A stretch of DNA of 24,115 nucleotides from contig USNF01000014.1 in assembly GCA_900555985.1 (NCBI GenBank), forward strand, positions 1 through 24,115, written 5' to 3'. A program made the position numbers and the translations under genes. The DNA is from an uncultured Gemella sp. (GTDB lineage: Bacteria; Bacillota; Bacilli; Staphylococcales; Gemellaceae). A model generated the notes under the pieces. The model did no database searches, was not told where the DNA came from, and saw only the letters and a program-made list of their open reading frames with translations. Below, piece by piece: positions 13,824 through 21,529 of this stretch. Positions within the stretch are counted from its first letter, which is position 1. The number at the start of each line of letters is the position of its first letter.

Positions 13824-14681
13824 GTGGAAAAAATTGCTGTTTTAATAGATTCTACATCATTTTTATCTGAGGAATTAAAAAAAGAATTAGATATTAGAAC
13901 TGTTTATTTAAATATAGTTATCAATAATCATTCTTATAAAGAGATAATTGATATGACTAATGATAAATATTATGAATATCTAAGAGATACTAATAACTCA
14001 TTTCCAACTACTTCACAACCTGCTATAGGAGAAGTTGTAGCTTGCTTAGAAAAATTAAAAGAGGAAGGTTATACAGACGTAATAGCTATTGCTCTTTCTA
14101 GTGGAATTAGTGGAGCATATTCTTCTTATACTGTCGCAGGATTAATGGTTGATGGAATAAATGTCCATCCTTTCGACTCAGAAGTATCATGTAAACCAGA
14201 AGGTTGGTATGCAATAAAGGCAGCTAACTTAATAAAAGAAGGTAAAAATTCAAAAGAAATCATCAACGCATTAAATGAAATGAAAAAAGTATCAAAAGCA
14301 TACTTTATGGCTGATGACTTATCACATCTTCAACGTGGTGGACGCTTAAGTGGTGCACAAGCACTAGTTGGAAGTCTACTTCAAGTTAAACCTCTACTGC
14401 ATTTTGAAGATAAGATAATTGTACCATTCCAAAAAATTCGTACTTATAAAAAAGTTGTTTTAAGAATGTATGAGCTTTTCGATGAGTTTTATCAAGAACA
14501 TAAAGGTGAAAATATTCATGTTTGTATTCTACACGTTGATGCTATTGAAAAAGCTCAAGAAATAGTAGAGTATCTAGAGGAGAAGTATCCAGATATATCT
14601 ATAGAAATTGATGCTATAAGTCCTGTTATATCAACACATTTAGGACTAGGAGCTATAGGGTTCGGTTGGACAATTTTATAA
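13824..14681 (+). CDS. DegV family (FakB-like) fatty-acid-binding protein
   Basis: DegV proteins bind a single fatty acid; FakB members present it to the kinase FakA so that host or recycled fatty acids enter phospholipid synthesis through acyl-phosphate, the PlsY substrate. The 285-residue protein shows the fold's conserved stretches: VLIDSTSFLSEEL near 6-18, SFPTTSQPAIGEV, ALSSGISGAYSSY near 91-103, FDSEVSC, and HLQRGGRLSGAQALVGSLLQVKPLL split over the fatty-acid-binding second domain. The start is GTG, with AGGAAA about 8 bases upstream and no ATG available nearby. No fakA lies in the window. Family is certain; which lipid it carries is not visible. Confidence 0.9.
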   Translation: MEKIAVLIDSTSFLSEELKKELDIRTVYLNIVINNHSYKEIIDMTNDKYYEYLRDTNNSFPTTSQPAIGEVVACLEKLKEEGYTDVIAIALSSGISGAYSSYTVAGLMVDGINVHPFDSEVSCKPEGWYAIKAANLIKEGKNSKEIINALNEMKKVSKAYFMADDLSHLQRGGRLSGAQALVGSLLQVKPLLHFEDKIIVPFQKIRTYKKVVLRMYELFDEFYQEHKGENIHVCILHVDAIEKAQEIVEYLEEKYPDISIEIDAISPVISTHLGLGAIGFGWTIL

Positions 14682-14709
14682 AAAATAAATTATTTATGAG
14701 GTGATTATT

Positions 14710-15087
14710 ATGACACAAACAATGGCACACACATGTTATAGAGTAGCTGATTTAAAAAAATCTGTAGAGTTTTATACTTCAGCTTTTGATTTTGAAGTAA
14801 GTAGAGAAAGAGATTTTCCAGAGTATAAATTTACTTTAGTATATCTTACATTACCTGGTTCTAACTATGAGTTAGAGCTTACATACAATTATGATCATGG
14901 TGCTTACGAACTAGGAGATGGTTATGGACATATTGCTATTTCTGTAGAAAACTTAGAAGAGCTTCATAAAAAACATGTAGAAGCTGGATACGATGTAACT
15001 GATCTTAAAGGATTACCTGGTTTCCCTCCAAGTTATTATTTTGTAAAAGATCCAGATGGATACAAAATTGAGGTTATTCGTGCTTAA
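14710..15087 (+). CDS. gloA: Glyoxalase I-like VOC-family protein (lactoylglutathione lyase type)
   Basis: Glyoxalase I isomerises the methylglyoxal-thiol hemithioacetal to the lactoyl-thioester. The 125-residue protein has two betaalphabetabetabeta modules and the four metal-ligand positions of the short, Ni-type enzymes: H7 (MAHTCYRV), E56 (ELTYN), H74 (YGHIAIS) and E121 (DPDGYKIEVI). ATG 14710 is chosen since GAGGTGA (14697-14704) precedes it and covers an upstream in-frame GTG. It follows the DegV gene by 28 bases. Whether the thiol is glutathione or another low-molecular-weight thiol cannot be told; some VOC proteins of this type have other substrates. Confidence 0.85.
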   Translation: MTQTMAHTCYRVADLKKSVEFYTSAFDFEVSRERDFPEYKFTLVYLTLPGSNYELELTYNYDHGAYELGDGYGHIAISVENLEELHKKHVEAGYDVTDLKGLPGFPPSYYFVKDPDGYKIEVIRA

Positions 15088-15101
15088 TAAAGAGTAATTA
15101 T

Positions 15102-15130
15102 TTGATTTCTTTATTTTAGTATGTTATAAT
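15102..15130 (+). promoter_or_regulatory. Promoter of the rimP-nusA-infB operon
   Basis: TTGATT (15102-15107), 17 bases, perfect TATAAT (15125-15130) with an extended -10 TGT (15122-15124). It lies 14 bases after the gloA stop codon. Confidence 0.78.
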
Positions 15131-15154
15131 GTACTTACATTGAAATAAATTACC

Positions 15155-15192
15155 GAAAGGGTGGTGAATTTTGAAAAGTTCTCCGCTCTTTT
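15155..15192 (+). promoter_or_regulatory. rimP leader hairpin
   Basis: GAAAGGGTGGTG (15155-15166) pairs with CTCCGCTCTTTT (15181-15192), 11 of 12 positions including G-T pairs, and inner bases AATTT/GAAAAGTT extend the stem. The 3' arm ends in TTTT. It begins about 18 bases into the transcript and could be an attenuator, a protein-binding site or a stabilising leader. Confidence 0.55.
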
Positions 15193-15217
15193 ATGTTGTA
15201 ATAAAAAATTAAAATAG
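15161..15217 (+). CDS. Possible 18-residue leader peptide before rimP
   Basis: GTG 15161 (or GTG 15164) opens a short frame reading VNFEKFSALLCCNKKLK after the first residue and ending at TAG 15215-15217, which overlaps the rimP ribosome binding site. GAAAGG at 15155-15160 is too close to be a good ribosome site for the first GTG. A TTG at 15171 in another frame is an alternative. Speculative; the same bases form the leader hairpin. Confidence 0.2.
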   Translation: MVNFEKFSALLCCNKKLK

Positions 15218-15226
15218 AGGTGCTGT

Positions 15227-15691
15227 ATGAGTATTGTAGAAAAAGTAAAATCAATAGCAACAGAACAAGTAAAAGACTCTAATTATTCACTTTATGATGT
15301 TGAATATGTAAAAGAAGGTAGTGATTATTTTTTACGTGTTTACTTCGATAAAGAAGGTGGATTAAGCTTAGATGATTGTGTTTTATTAAGTGAAAAACTA
15401 GCTGAGGAATTAGATAAAGAGGATTTCATAAGTGATAAATATTATCTAGAAGTTTCATCACCTGGTATTGAAAGAGATCTTAGAGATTTAGAAGAAGTTA
15501 CTAATTCTGTTGGAAAACATGTGTATATTAAAACATATGAAAAGATTGACAATCAAAAAGAATTTTATGGTGATATTTTATCTGTTGATGGAGATGAGAT
15601 AACTATAGAATATAAAGATAAAGCTAGAGTTAAAAAATCAGTAGTTAAATATGAAAAAATTGCTAAAATAAGATTAGCTGTAAAATTTTAG
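15227..15691 (+). CDS. rimP: Ribosome maturation factor RimP
   Basis: RimP assists 30S subunit assembly. The 154-residue protein has the two-domain family layout: an N-terminal alpha/beta domain (LYDVEYVKEGSDYFLRVYFD, LDDCVLLSEKLAEELD, YYLEVSSPGIERDL to about 90) and a C-terminal Sm-like barrel (VGKHVYIKTYE, YGDILSVDGDEITIEYK). GAGGTG precedes the ATG. It is the first gene of a six-gene operon and is followed by nusA after 19 bases, an order conserved across bacteria. Confidence 0.95.
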   Translation: MSIVEKVKSIATEQVKDSNYSLYDVEYVKEGSDYFLRVYFDKEGGLSLDDCVLLSEKLAEELDKEDFISDKYYLEVSSPGIERDLRDLEEVTNSVGKHVYIKTYEKIDNQKEFYGDILSVDGDEITIEYKDKARVKKSVVKYEKIAKIRLAVKF

Positions 15692-15710
15692 AAAAAAGGA
15701 GATAAGAAAA

Positions 15711-16742
15711 ATGAGCAAGGATTTGCTTAAAGCAATAAAATTAATAGAGCAAGAAAAAGGAATTTCAGAAGATATACTAGTAGAAGCTATTGAGTTAGCA
15801 CTACTTTCAGCATATAAAAAGAATTTTAATGCCGCTAAAAATGTAAGAGTTGATTTCAACAGAGCTACAGGTGATTATAAGTTTATTATAAGAAAAGATG
15901 TAGTAGAAGAAGTATATGATGATAGAATTGAATTTGCTTTAGAAGATGCATTAAAAATAAATCCTGCATATGAAGTAGGCGATATTTACGAAGAAGAGGA
16001 TCTTCCAAGTGATTTTGGACGTGTAGGAGCACAAGCAGCAAAACAAGCACTACTTCAAAGATTACGCGAAGCTGAAAAAGAAATTTTATTTAAAGAATAT
16101 AGCGAATATGAAGGTGAAATTCTTTCAGGTACAGTAGATAGAATTGATACGAGATATGTATATGTTAAACTTGGAAAAATAGAAGCTATTTTAGGAGAAA
16201 ATGAACGTGTTCCTGGTGAAGAGTATGTTCCTCAAACACCAATTAAAGTTTATATTGCTAAAGTTGATAACCCAAGCCGTGGAAGTAAACCACATGTATT
16301 AGCATCTAGATCTCATTCTGAATTTATTAGAAGATTGTTTGAAATTGAAGTACCAGAAATCTATAACGGTGTGGTTGAGATTAAGAGTGTTTCAAGAGAA
16401 GCAGGAGATAGAACTAAAATAGCAGTTTATTCTGAAGATAAAAATATAGATCCTGTAGGAGCTTGCGTAGGTAATAAAGGTGATCGTGTAAACCGTATTG
16501 TATCTGAGTTAAATGGTGAAAAAATCGATATTATAACATGGGATGCTGATCCTGTTAAATTTATTACAAATGCATTAGCGCCTGCAAAAGTTGAAGAAAT
16601 CAGCATTGATGAAGAAGAAAAAATTGCTAATGTAAAAGTTAAAGATGATCAACTTTCTTTAGCAATTGGTAAAAAAGGACAAAATGTACGTCTAGCTGCA
16701 AAATTAACAGGTTGGAAAATCGATATAAAAGCTGCAGAATAG
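15711..16742 (+). CDS. nusA: Transcription termination/antitermination protein NusA
   Basis: NusA binds RNA polymerase and nascent RNA and promotes pausing and hairpin-dependent termination. The 343-residue protein has the RNA polymerase-binding N-terminal domain (to about 125), an S1 domain (EGEILSGTVDRIDTRYVYVKLG near 136-157) and two KH domains (VGACVGNKGDRVNRIV; LAIGKKGQNVRLAAKLTGW). It stops directly after KH2, shorter than the ~370 residues of Bacillus, so little or no C-terminal extension is present. AAAGGAG supports the start. rnpM/ylxR follows after 12 bases. Confidence 0.96.
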   Translation: MSKDLLKAIKLIEQEKGISEDILVEAIELALLSAYKKNFNAAKNVRVDFNRATGDYKFIIRKDVVEEVYDDRIEFALEDALKINPAYEVGDIYEEEDLPSDFGRVGAQAAKQALLQRLREAEKEILFKEYSEYEGEILSGTVDRIDTRYVYVKLGKIEAILGENERVPGEEYVPQTPIKVYIAKVDNPSRGSKPHVLASRSHSEFIRRLFEIEVPEIYNGVVEIKSVSREAGDRTKIAVYSEDKNIDPVGACVGNKGDRVNRIVSELNGEKIDIITWDADPVKFITNALAPAKVEEISIDEEEKIANVKVKDDQLSLAIGKKGQNVRLAAKLTGWKIDIKAAE

Positions 16743-16754
16743 TGAGGTGTTAGT

Positions 16755-17042
16755 ATGAAGAAAAGAAAAATACCAACAAGAAGATGTATTTTAACTAACG
16801 AAATGTTCCCTAAAAAAGATTTATTAAGAATTGTAAAAAATAAAGAAGGGGAAATTTCAGTTGATCCTACAGGTAAAAAGGCTGGTCGAGGTGCATATGT
16901 TGTTACTGATTTAGAAGTAGTAAAAGCTGCTCAAGAAAAGAAACAATTAGAGAAATTTTTTAGTGCTTCTCCAGAAGTTATGGAACCTATCTATAACGAA
17001 GTTATAAGATTAATATATAGAAAGTCTATACCACAAAAATAA
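16755..17042 (+). CDS. rnpM: YlxR/RnpM family RNA-binding protein
   Basis: The 95-residue basic protein begins KKRKIPTRRCILTNE and contains KDLLRIVKNKEGEISVDPTGKKAGRGAYV, hallmarks of the YlxR (DUF448) family. In Bacillus this protein has been reported to bind and modulate RNase P RNA, hence rnpM; other work describes it as a nucleoid-associated regulator, so the role is not settled. It lies in the conserved place between nusA and ylxQ. Its TAA shares one base with the ATG of ylxQ (TAATG), implying translational coupling. Confidence 0.93.
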   Translation: MKKRKIPTRRCILTNEMFPKKDLLRIVKNKEGEISVDPTGKKAGRGAYVVTDLEVVKAAQEKKQLEKFFSASPEVMEPIYNEVIRLIYRKSIPQK

Positions 17043-17353
17043 TGATTAAAGCATATAATTTATTGGGTTTAATGCAACGTGCAGGTAAACTTATTACAGG
17101 TGAAGATTTAATAATAAAAAATTTAAAGAATAAGAAAATTAAATTATTAGTTATTGCAGAAGACTGCGGAGTTAATACAAAGAAAAAATTAGAAGATAAG
17201 TCTAATTTTTATGGTGTAGAGCATATTGAGTTTTCAAATATTGAAAATATTAGTATAGCAATAGGTAAAGATAATCGTGTCGCAGTAGGAATAACTGATA
17301 GTGGATTTATAAAGAAATTTAAACAATTACTAGAAGAAGGAGGAAGACAATAA
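17042..17353 (+). CDS. ylxQ: L7Ae-family ribosomal-like protein YlxQ
   Basis: The 103-residue protein belongs to the L7Ae/L30e/S12e family of kink-turn RNA binders: LLGLMQRAGKLITGEDLIIKNL near 7-28, IKLLVIAEDCGVNTKKKLED near 33-52, then a Gly/Ile strand region ending in AVGITDSGFIKKFKQLL. The precise RNA partner of YlxQ is unknown. The gene overlaps rnpM and infB by one base each (both TAATG), so its output is tied to theirs. GAAGGAGGAAG near its end is the infB ribosome binding site. Confidence 0.92.
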   Translation: MIKAYNLLGLMQRAGKLITGEDLIIKNLKNKKIKLLVIAEDCGVNTKKKLEDKSNFYGVEHIEFSNIENISIAIGKDNRVAVGITDSGFIKKFKQLLEEGGRQ

Positions 17354-19434
17354 TGAAAAAAGTCAGAGTGTATGAATATGCTAAAGAAATTGGTAAACAG
17401 TCAAAAGATATTATTTCAGTATTAAAAGATGCAGATATTGAAGTATCCAATCATATGTCAATGTTAACAGAAGAGGGGTTAGCAAAGCTTGATAGTGTCT
17501 TTAAAAAAGAAGAAAAAGAGCAACCAAAAGAAAATAATAAGAAAAACGAGACTGTAAATAATCAGCCAAAAAACGATAATAAAAAAGCTAAAAAGAAAAA
17601 AAATAAAAAAGAGAAAAATAAAAAATCACATAAACAACAACCTGCAATTATTGAAGCTCCAACAGAAGAAACAATATCAGAGGATACAATTTTAGTTAAA
17701 GATGGTATGACTGTTGGTGAACTTTCTGAAGTTTTATCAGTAAGTTCTACAGAACTAATTAAGAAACTGTTTATGGAATTAAAAATCATGGCAAATATTA
17801 ATCAATCTCTTACTTTAGAGCAAATAGAATTAATTGCCATGGACTATGGAAAAGAAATTCAAGAAGAAGTAGAAATTAACAAAGAAGATCTTGATTTATA
17901 TTTTGAAGTAGAAGATGATGAAAAAGATCTTAAAGAAAGAGCTCCAATTGTTACTATAATGGGTCACGTTGACCATGGTAAAACAACTCTTTTAGACACA
18001 ATTAGAAATACGCGTGTTACAGCCGGAGAAGCAGGTGGTATTACTCAACATATCGGTGCTTATCAAGTTAGAGCTAAAGATAAAAAAATAACATTCTTAG
18101 ATACACCAGGACACGCTGCATTTACAACTATGCGTGCTCGTGGAGCTAAAATTACAGACGTAACAATATTAGTAGTTGCTGCAGATGATGGTGTAATGCC
18201 TCAAACAATTGAAGCTATTAACCATGCTAAAGCTGCTGAAGTACCAATTATTGTTGCAGTTAATAAAATGGATAAACCTCAAGCTAATCCAGATAGAGTA
18301 ATGAATGAATTAGTTGAATATGGATTAATCTCTGAAGAATGGGGTGGAGACACTATCTTCGTACCTATCTCAGCATTAAAAGGTGAAGGTATTGATGAAT
18401 TATTAGAAAATATCCTTTTAGTTACAGAAATGCAAGAGTTAAAAGCTAATCCTAATCGTTTAGCATTAGGTACAGTAATTGAGGCTAAACTTGATAAAGG
18501 ACGTGGAGCAGTCGCAACATTATTAGTACAAGATGGTACTTTAAATGTTGGGGATCCATTAGTTGTAGGTAATACATTTGGTCGTGTACGTGCAATGATT
18601 AATGATCGTAATAAAAATATTAATGTTGCTAAACCATCTACACCTGTAGAAATTACAGGACTACAAGATGTTCCGAATGCAGGAGACAGATTCGTAGTAT
18701 TTGGAGATGAAAAAACAGCACGTCAAATTGGTGAAAAACGTCAACAACAATATATTGAAACAACACGTCAAGCAAACTCTGCTGTATCTTTAGATACTTT
18801 ATTTGAACAAATGAAACAAGGTGAAATGAAAGATTTAAATATTATCATTAAAGCCGACGTTCAAGGTTCAGTTGAAGCTTTAGCTATGTCATTAGCTAAA
18901 ATTGATGTAGAGGGTGTAAACGTACGTATTATTCATACTGGTGTTGGAGCAATTAACGAATCTGATATCACTTTAGCTGTTGCATCTAATGCAGTAGTAA
19001 TTGGATTTAACGTTCGTCCTGATAGTAATGCTAAGCAAATGGCTCAAACAGAGCAAGTAGATATTCGTCTACATAGTATAATCTATAAAGTAATTGAAGA
19101 AATTGAAGCAGCTATGACAGGTTTACTTGACCCAGAATTTGTAGAAAAAGTAATTGGTCTTGCTGAAGTACGTCAAGTATACAAAGTTTCAAAAATTGGT
19201 ACAATTGCAGGTGCATACGTTACTGAAGGTAAAGTATCACGTGATGGAAAAGTTCGTGTAATTCGTGATAGTGTTGTTATTTACGAAGGTGAAATTGATA
19301 CATTAAGAAGATTTAAAGATGATGTTAAAGAAGTTCAAAGTGGTTATGAATGTGGTATGACTGTTGAAAACTTTAATGATATTAAAGAAGGAGATGTCTT
19401 CGAAGTATACATCATGGAAGAAGTAAAAAAATAG
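17353..19434 (+). CDS. infB: Translation initiation factor IF-2
   Basis: IF-2 is the GTPase that brings fMet-tRNA to the 30S subunit and promotes subunit joining. The 693-residue protein shows an N-terminal IF2_N module (VRVYEYAKEIGKQSKDIISVL near 4-24), a Lys/Asn-rich low-complexity linker (about 50-95), a second IF2_N-like module (about 115-165), the G domain with G1 GHVDHGKTT (204-212), the switch I stretch GGITQHIG, G3 DTPGHAAF, G4 NKMD and G5 SALKG, then the domain II barrel and the C-terminal C1/C2 domains. No second in-frame start was examined for an alternative isoform. It is followed by rbfA after 12 bases. Confidence 0.97.
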   Translation: MKKVRVYEYAKEIGKQSKDIISVLKDADIEVSNHMSMLTEEGLAKLDSVFKKEEKEQPKENNKKNETVNNQPKNDNKKAKKKKNKKEKNKKSHKQQPAIIEAPTEETISEDTILVKDGMTVGELSEVLSVSSTELIKKLFMELKIMANINQSLTLEQIELIAMDYGKEIQEEVEINKEDLDLYFEVEDDEKDLKERAPIVTIMGHVDHGKTTLLDTIRNTRVTAGEAGGITQHIGAYQVRAKDKKITFLDTPGHAAFTTMRARGAKITDVTILVVAADDGVMPQTIEAINHAKAAEVPIIVAVNKMDKPQANPDRVMNELVEYGLISEEWGGDTIFVPISALKGEGIDELLENILLVTEMQELKANPNRLALGTVIEAKLDKGRGAVATLLVQDGTLNVGDPLVVGNTFGRVRAMINDRNKNINVAKPSTPVEITGLQDVPNAGDRFVVFGDEKTARQIGEKRQQQYIETTRQANSAVSLDTLFEQMKQGEMKDLNIIIKADVQGSVEALAMSLAKIDVEGVNVRIIHTGVGAINESDITLAVASNAVVIGFNVRPDSNAKQMAQTEQVDIRLHSIIYKVIEEIEAAMTGLLDPEFVEKVIGLAEVRQVYKVSKIGTIAGAYVTEGKVSRDGKVRVIRDSVVIYEGEIDTLRRFKDDVKEVQSGYECGMTVENFNDIKEGDVFEVYIMEEVKK

Positions 19435-19446
19435 GAGGTAAACTTT

Positions 19447-19800
19447 ATGTCAGAATTAAGAGTTAATAGACTTGCAGAACAAATCAAAAAAGAAATTACA
19501 TATGTACTAGCTACTAAAGTAAAAAATCATGATTTAGGATTTGTCACTGTAACAGAAGTAGCTTTGACAGGGGATTACTCACAAGCAAAAGTATTTTACA
19601 CTGTTTTAGGTGGAGAGAAAGAAAAAGAAAGAACAAAAGAATCATTTAAGAAAATTAAAGGATTTGTTAAGTCGGAAGTAGCAAAAAAAATTAAAATTAG
19701 AAAATTTCCGGAACTTATTTTTCAGTATGATACTACTGCTGAATATGCACTACACATTGAAAGTTTAATTGCTAGTGTAAGTAAAAAAGAAGAGGAATAA
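19447..19800 (+). CDS. rbfA: 30S ribosome-binding factor RbfA
   Basis: RbfA helps mature the 16S rRNA 5' region in 30S subunits and aids cold adaptation. The 117-residue KH-fold protein shows RVNRLAEQIKKEITYVLA near 5-22, VTVTEVALTGDYSQAKVFYT near 33-52 and the C-terminal LRKFPEL-type stretch, here IRKFPELIFQYD, near 92-103. AGGAGG precedes the start. It closes the rimP operon: a hairpin follows within 6 bases. Confidence 0.95.
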   Translation: MSELRVNRLAEQIKKEITYVLATKVKNHDLGFVTVTEVALTGDYSQAKVFYTVLGGEKEKERTKESFKKIKGFVKSEVAKKIKIRKFPELIFQYDTTAEYALHIESLIASVSKKEEE

Positions 19801-19805
19801 AATTT

Positions 19806-19839
19806 AAAAGTTTGAGATTTTTTAAAATCTCAGGCTTTT
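19806..19839 (+). terminator. Terminator-like hairpin after rbfA
   Basis: Left arm 19806-19820 and right arm 19825-19839 pair fully, with two adjacent T-G pairs, and the 3' arm ends in CTTTT. It probably ends the rimP-rbfA operon and, given the AAAAG/CTTTT ends, may act in both directions. Confidence 0.68.
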
Positions 19840-19842
19840 ATA

Positions 19843-19871
19843 CTGAAGTATTCCATTATCTTTTATGTAAT
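19843..19871 (+). promoter_or_regulatory. Weak promoter candidate for the ABC-F gene
   Basis: CTGAAG (19843-19848), 17 bases, TGTAAT (19866-19871). It is the best fit between the rbfA hairpin and the start codon, but both hexamers are imperfect. Confidence 0.35.
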
Positions 19872-19891
19872 AAATTTTAGAGGAGAGAAGA

Positions 19892-21490
19892 ATGTTACAA
19901 GTAACAAATTTAGGTTTACGATTTGCAGATAGAAAGTTATTTGAAGATGTAAATATTAAGTTTACAAATGGAAACTGTTATGGTCTAATCGGAGCTAATG
20001 GTGCAGGGAAAACAACATTTTTAAAACTTTTATCTGGTGAATTAGATTCACAACAAGGGCATGTATCACTTGGTAAAGGTGAAAGACTTGCAGTACTTCG
20101 TCAAAATCATTTCGCGTATGAAGAAAATAGAGTTATTGATGTTGTTATGATGGGACATGAACGTTTATGGGATGTTATGAACCGTAAAAATGAAATTTAT
20201 ATGAAAGATCCATTCACTGAAGAGGATGGTATCCTTGCTGCTGAACTAGAAGGTGAATTTGCAGAAATGGATGGATGGAGTGCAGAAAGTGATGCAGCTC
20301 AACTATTAGAAGGTTTAGGTATTTCAGTTGAATATCATGATATGTTAATGGGAGAATTAGATAATGCGATAAAAGTTAAAGTTTTACTAGCACAAGCATT
20401 GTTTGGTAATCCTGACGTATTACTTCTAGACGAGCCTACTAACGGACTAGATATTAGTGCAATTAAATGGTTAGAAGAGTTTTTAATAAACTTTGAGAAT
20501 ACAGTTATTGTTGTCAGTCACGATCGTCATTTCTTAAATAATATATGTACACATATTTGTGATTTAGATTTTGGGAAAATTCAACTTTATGTAGGGAACT
20601 ATGATTTCTGGTATCAATCAAGTCAATTAGCACGTCGTATGGCTGAAGATTCTAATAAGAAAAAAGAAGAAAAAATCAAAGAATTACAAGAATTTATCGC
20701 TCGTTTCTCTGCTAATGCATCTAAATCTAAACAAGCAACTAGTAGAAAGAAAATGCTTGATAAGATTACTCTAGATGATATTAAACCAAGTAGTAGACGT
20801 TATCCATATGTTCGTTTCACACCAGATCGTGAAATAGGAAATGACTTACTTATTGTTGATGGTTTAACTAAAGTTATAGAAGGGAAAGAAGTTCTAAGTA
20901 ATGTGAGTTTTACAGTAAATCCGAATGATAAAGTAATTTTACTAGGTGATGAAGTGGCAAAAACTACTTTATTAAAAATATTAGCTGGTGAAATGGAACC
21001 AGATAGTGGAACAGTTAAATGGGGAATAACTACATCTAGAAGTTATATGCCTAAAGATAATACTGAATACTTTGAAGGATTAAAACTTACTTTAGTAGAA
21101 TGGTTGAGACAGTATGCATCTCCTGAAGAAGAATCAGAAGCATATTTACGTTCTTTCTTAGGTAGAATGTTATTCTCTGGAGAAGAAGCTCTTAAACGTG
21201 CTCATGTACTTTCTGGAGGAGAAAAAATGCGTTGTATGCTATCTAAAATGATGTTATCAAAAGCTAATGTCCTTTTATTAGACGAGCCTACTAATCACCT
21301 TGATTTAGAGTCTATAACTGCAGTCAATGAGGGGATTATTGCATTTAAAGGATCTGTATTCTTTACATCTCATGACTATGAGTTTATTCAAACAATTTCT
21401 AATAGAGTTATAGAATTGACACCTCAAGGTGCGATAAATAAAGAGATGGATTATGAAAACTATCTTAAATTTAAAGGAATTATAGACTAA
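19892..21490 (+). CDS. ABC-F family ATPase (YkpA/YbiT-like)
   Basis: ABC-F proteins are soluble twin-ATPase proteins that bind the ribosome near the E site; they have no membrane domain. The 532-residue protein has NBD1 with Walker A GANGAGKTT (34-42), Walker B LLLDEPTNGLD (177-187) and switch H210; a charged linker (about 245-300, with SKSKQATSRKK) that in this family contacts P-site tRNA; and NBD2 with signature LSGGEK (440-445), Walker B LLLDEPTNHLD (461-471) and switch H494. NBD1 lacks the LSGGQ signature (reads ELDNAIK, 155-161), and the NBD2 P-loop is GDEVAKTT (352-359), one residue short and missing the second Gly. The short linker and overall sequence fit YkpA-like proteins rather than known antibiotic-resistance ABC-Fs. 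Confidence 0.9.
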   Translation: MLQVTNLGLRFADRKLFEDVNIKFTNGNCYGLIGANGAGKTTFLKLLSGELDSQQGHVSLGKGERLAVLRQNHFAYEENRVIDVVMMGHERLWDVMNRKNEIYMKDPFTEEDGILAAELEGEFAEMDGWSAESDAAQLLEGLGISVEYHDMLMGELDNAIKVKVLLAQALFGNPDVLLLDEPTNGLDISAIKWLEEFLINFENTVIVVSHDRHFLNNICTHICDLDFGKIQLYVGNYDFWYQSSQLARRMAEDSNKKKEEKIKELQEFIARFSANASKSKQATSRKKMLDKITLDDIKPSSRRYPYVRFTPDREIGNDLLIVDGLTKVIEGKEVLSNVSFTVNPNDKVILLGDEVAKTTLLKILAGEMEPDSGTVKWGITTSRSYMPKDNTEYFEGLKLTLVEWLRQYASPEEESEAYLRSFLGRMLFSGEEALKRAHVLSGGEKMRCMLSKMMLSKANVLLLDEPTNHLDLESITAVNEGIIAFKGSVFFTSHDYEFIQTISNRVIELTPQGAINKEMDYENYLKFKGIID

Positions 21491-21493
21491 AAA

Positions 21494-21520
21494 AAGAGGT
21501 AAGTTAAATGCTTACCTCTT
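21494..21520. terminator. Bidirectional terminator between the ABC-F gene and msrC
   Basis: A 10-bp stem AAGAGGTAAG/CTTACCTCTT with a 7-base loop lies between convergent genes. A-rich sequence precedes it on the plus strand, giving a T run for msrC on the minus strand. Confidence 0.75.
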
Positions 21521-21529
21521 AATTCATTA

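Noticed and set aside
17573..17640. Lys/Asn-rich A-tract as a frameshift or contingency repeat in infB
   Set aside because: The frame stays open, the linker is naturally low-complexity in IF-2, and no long homopolymer or perfect tandem repeat is present.
17562..17789. Antisense frame opposite the IF-2 Lys-rich linker with a hydrophobic Phe/Leu run
   Set aside because: The apparent membrane-like segment is simply the complement of AAA/AAG lysine codons, not a real gene.
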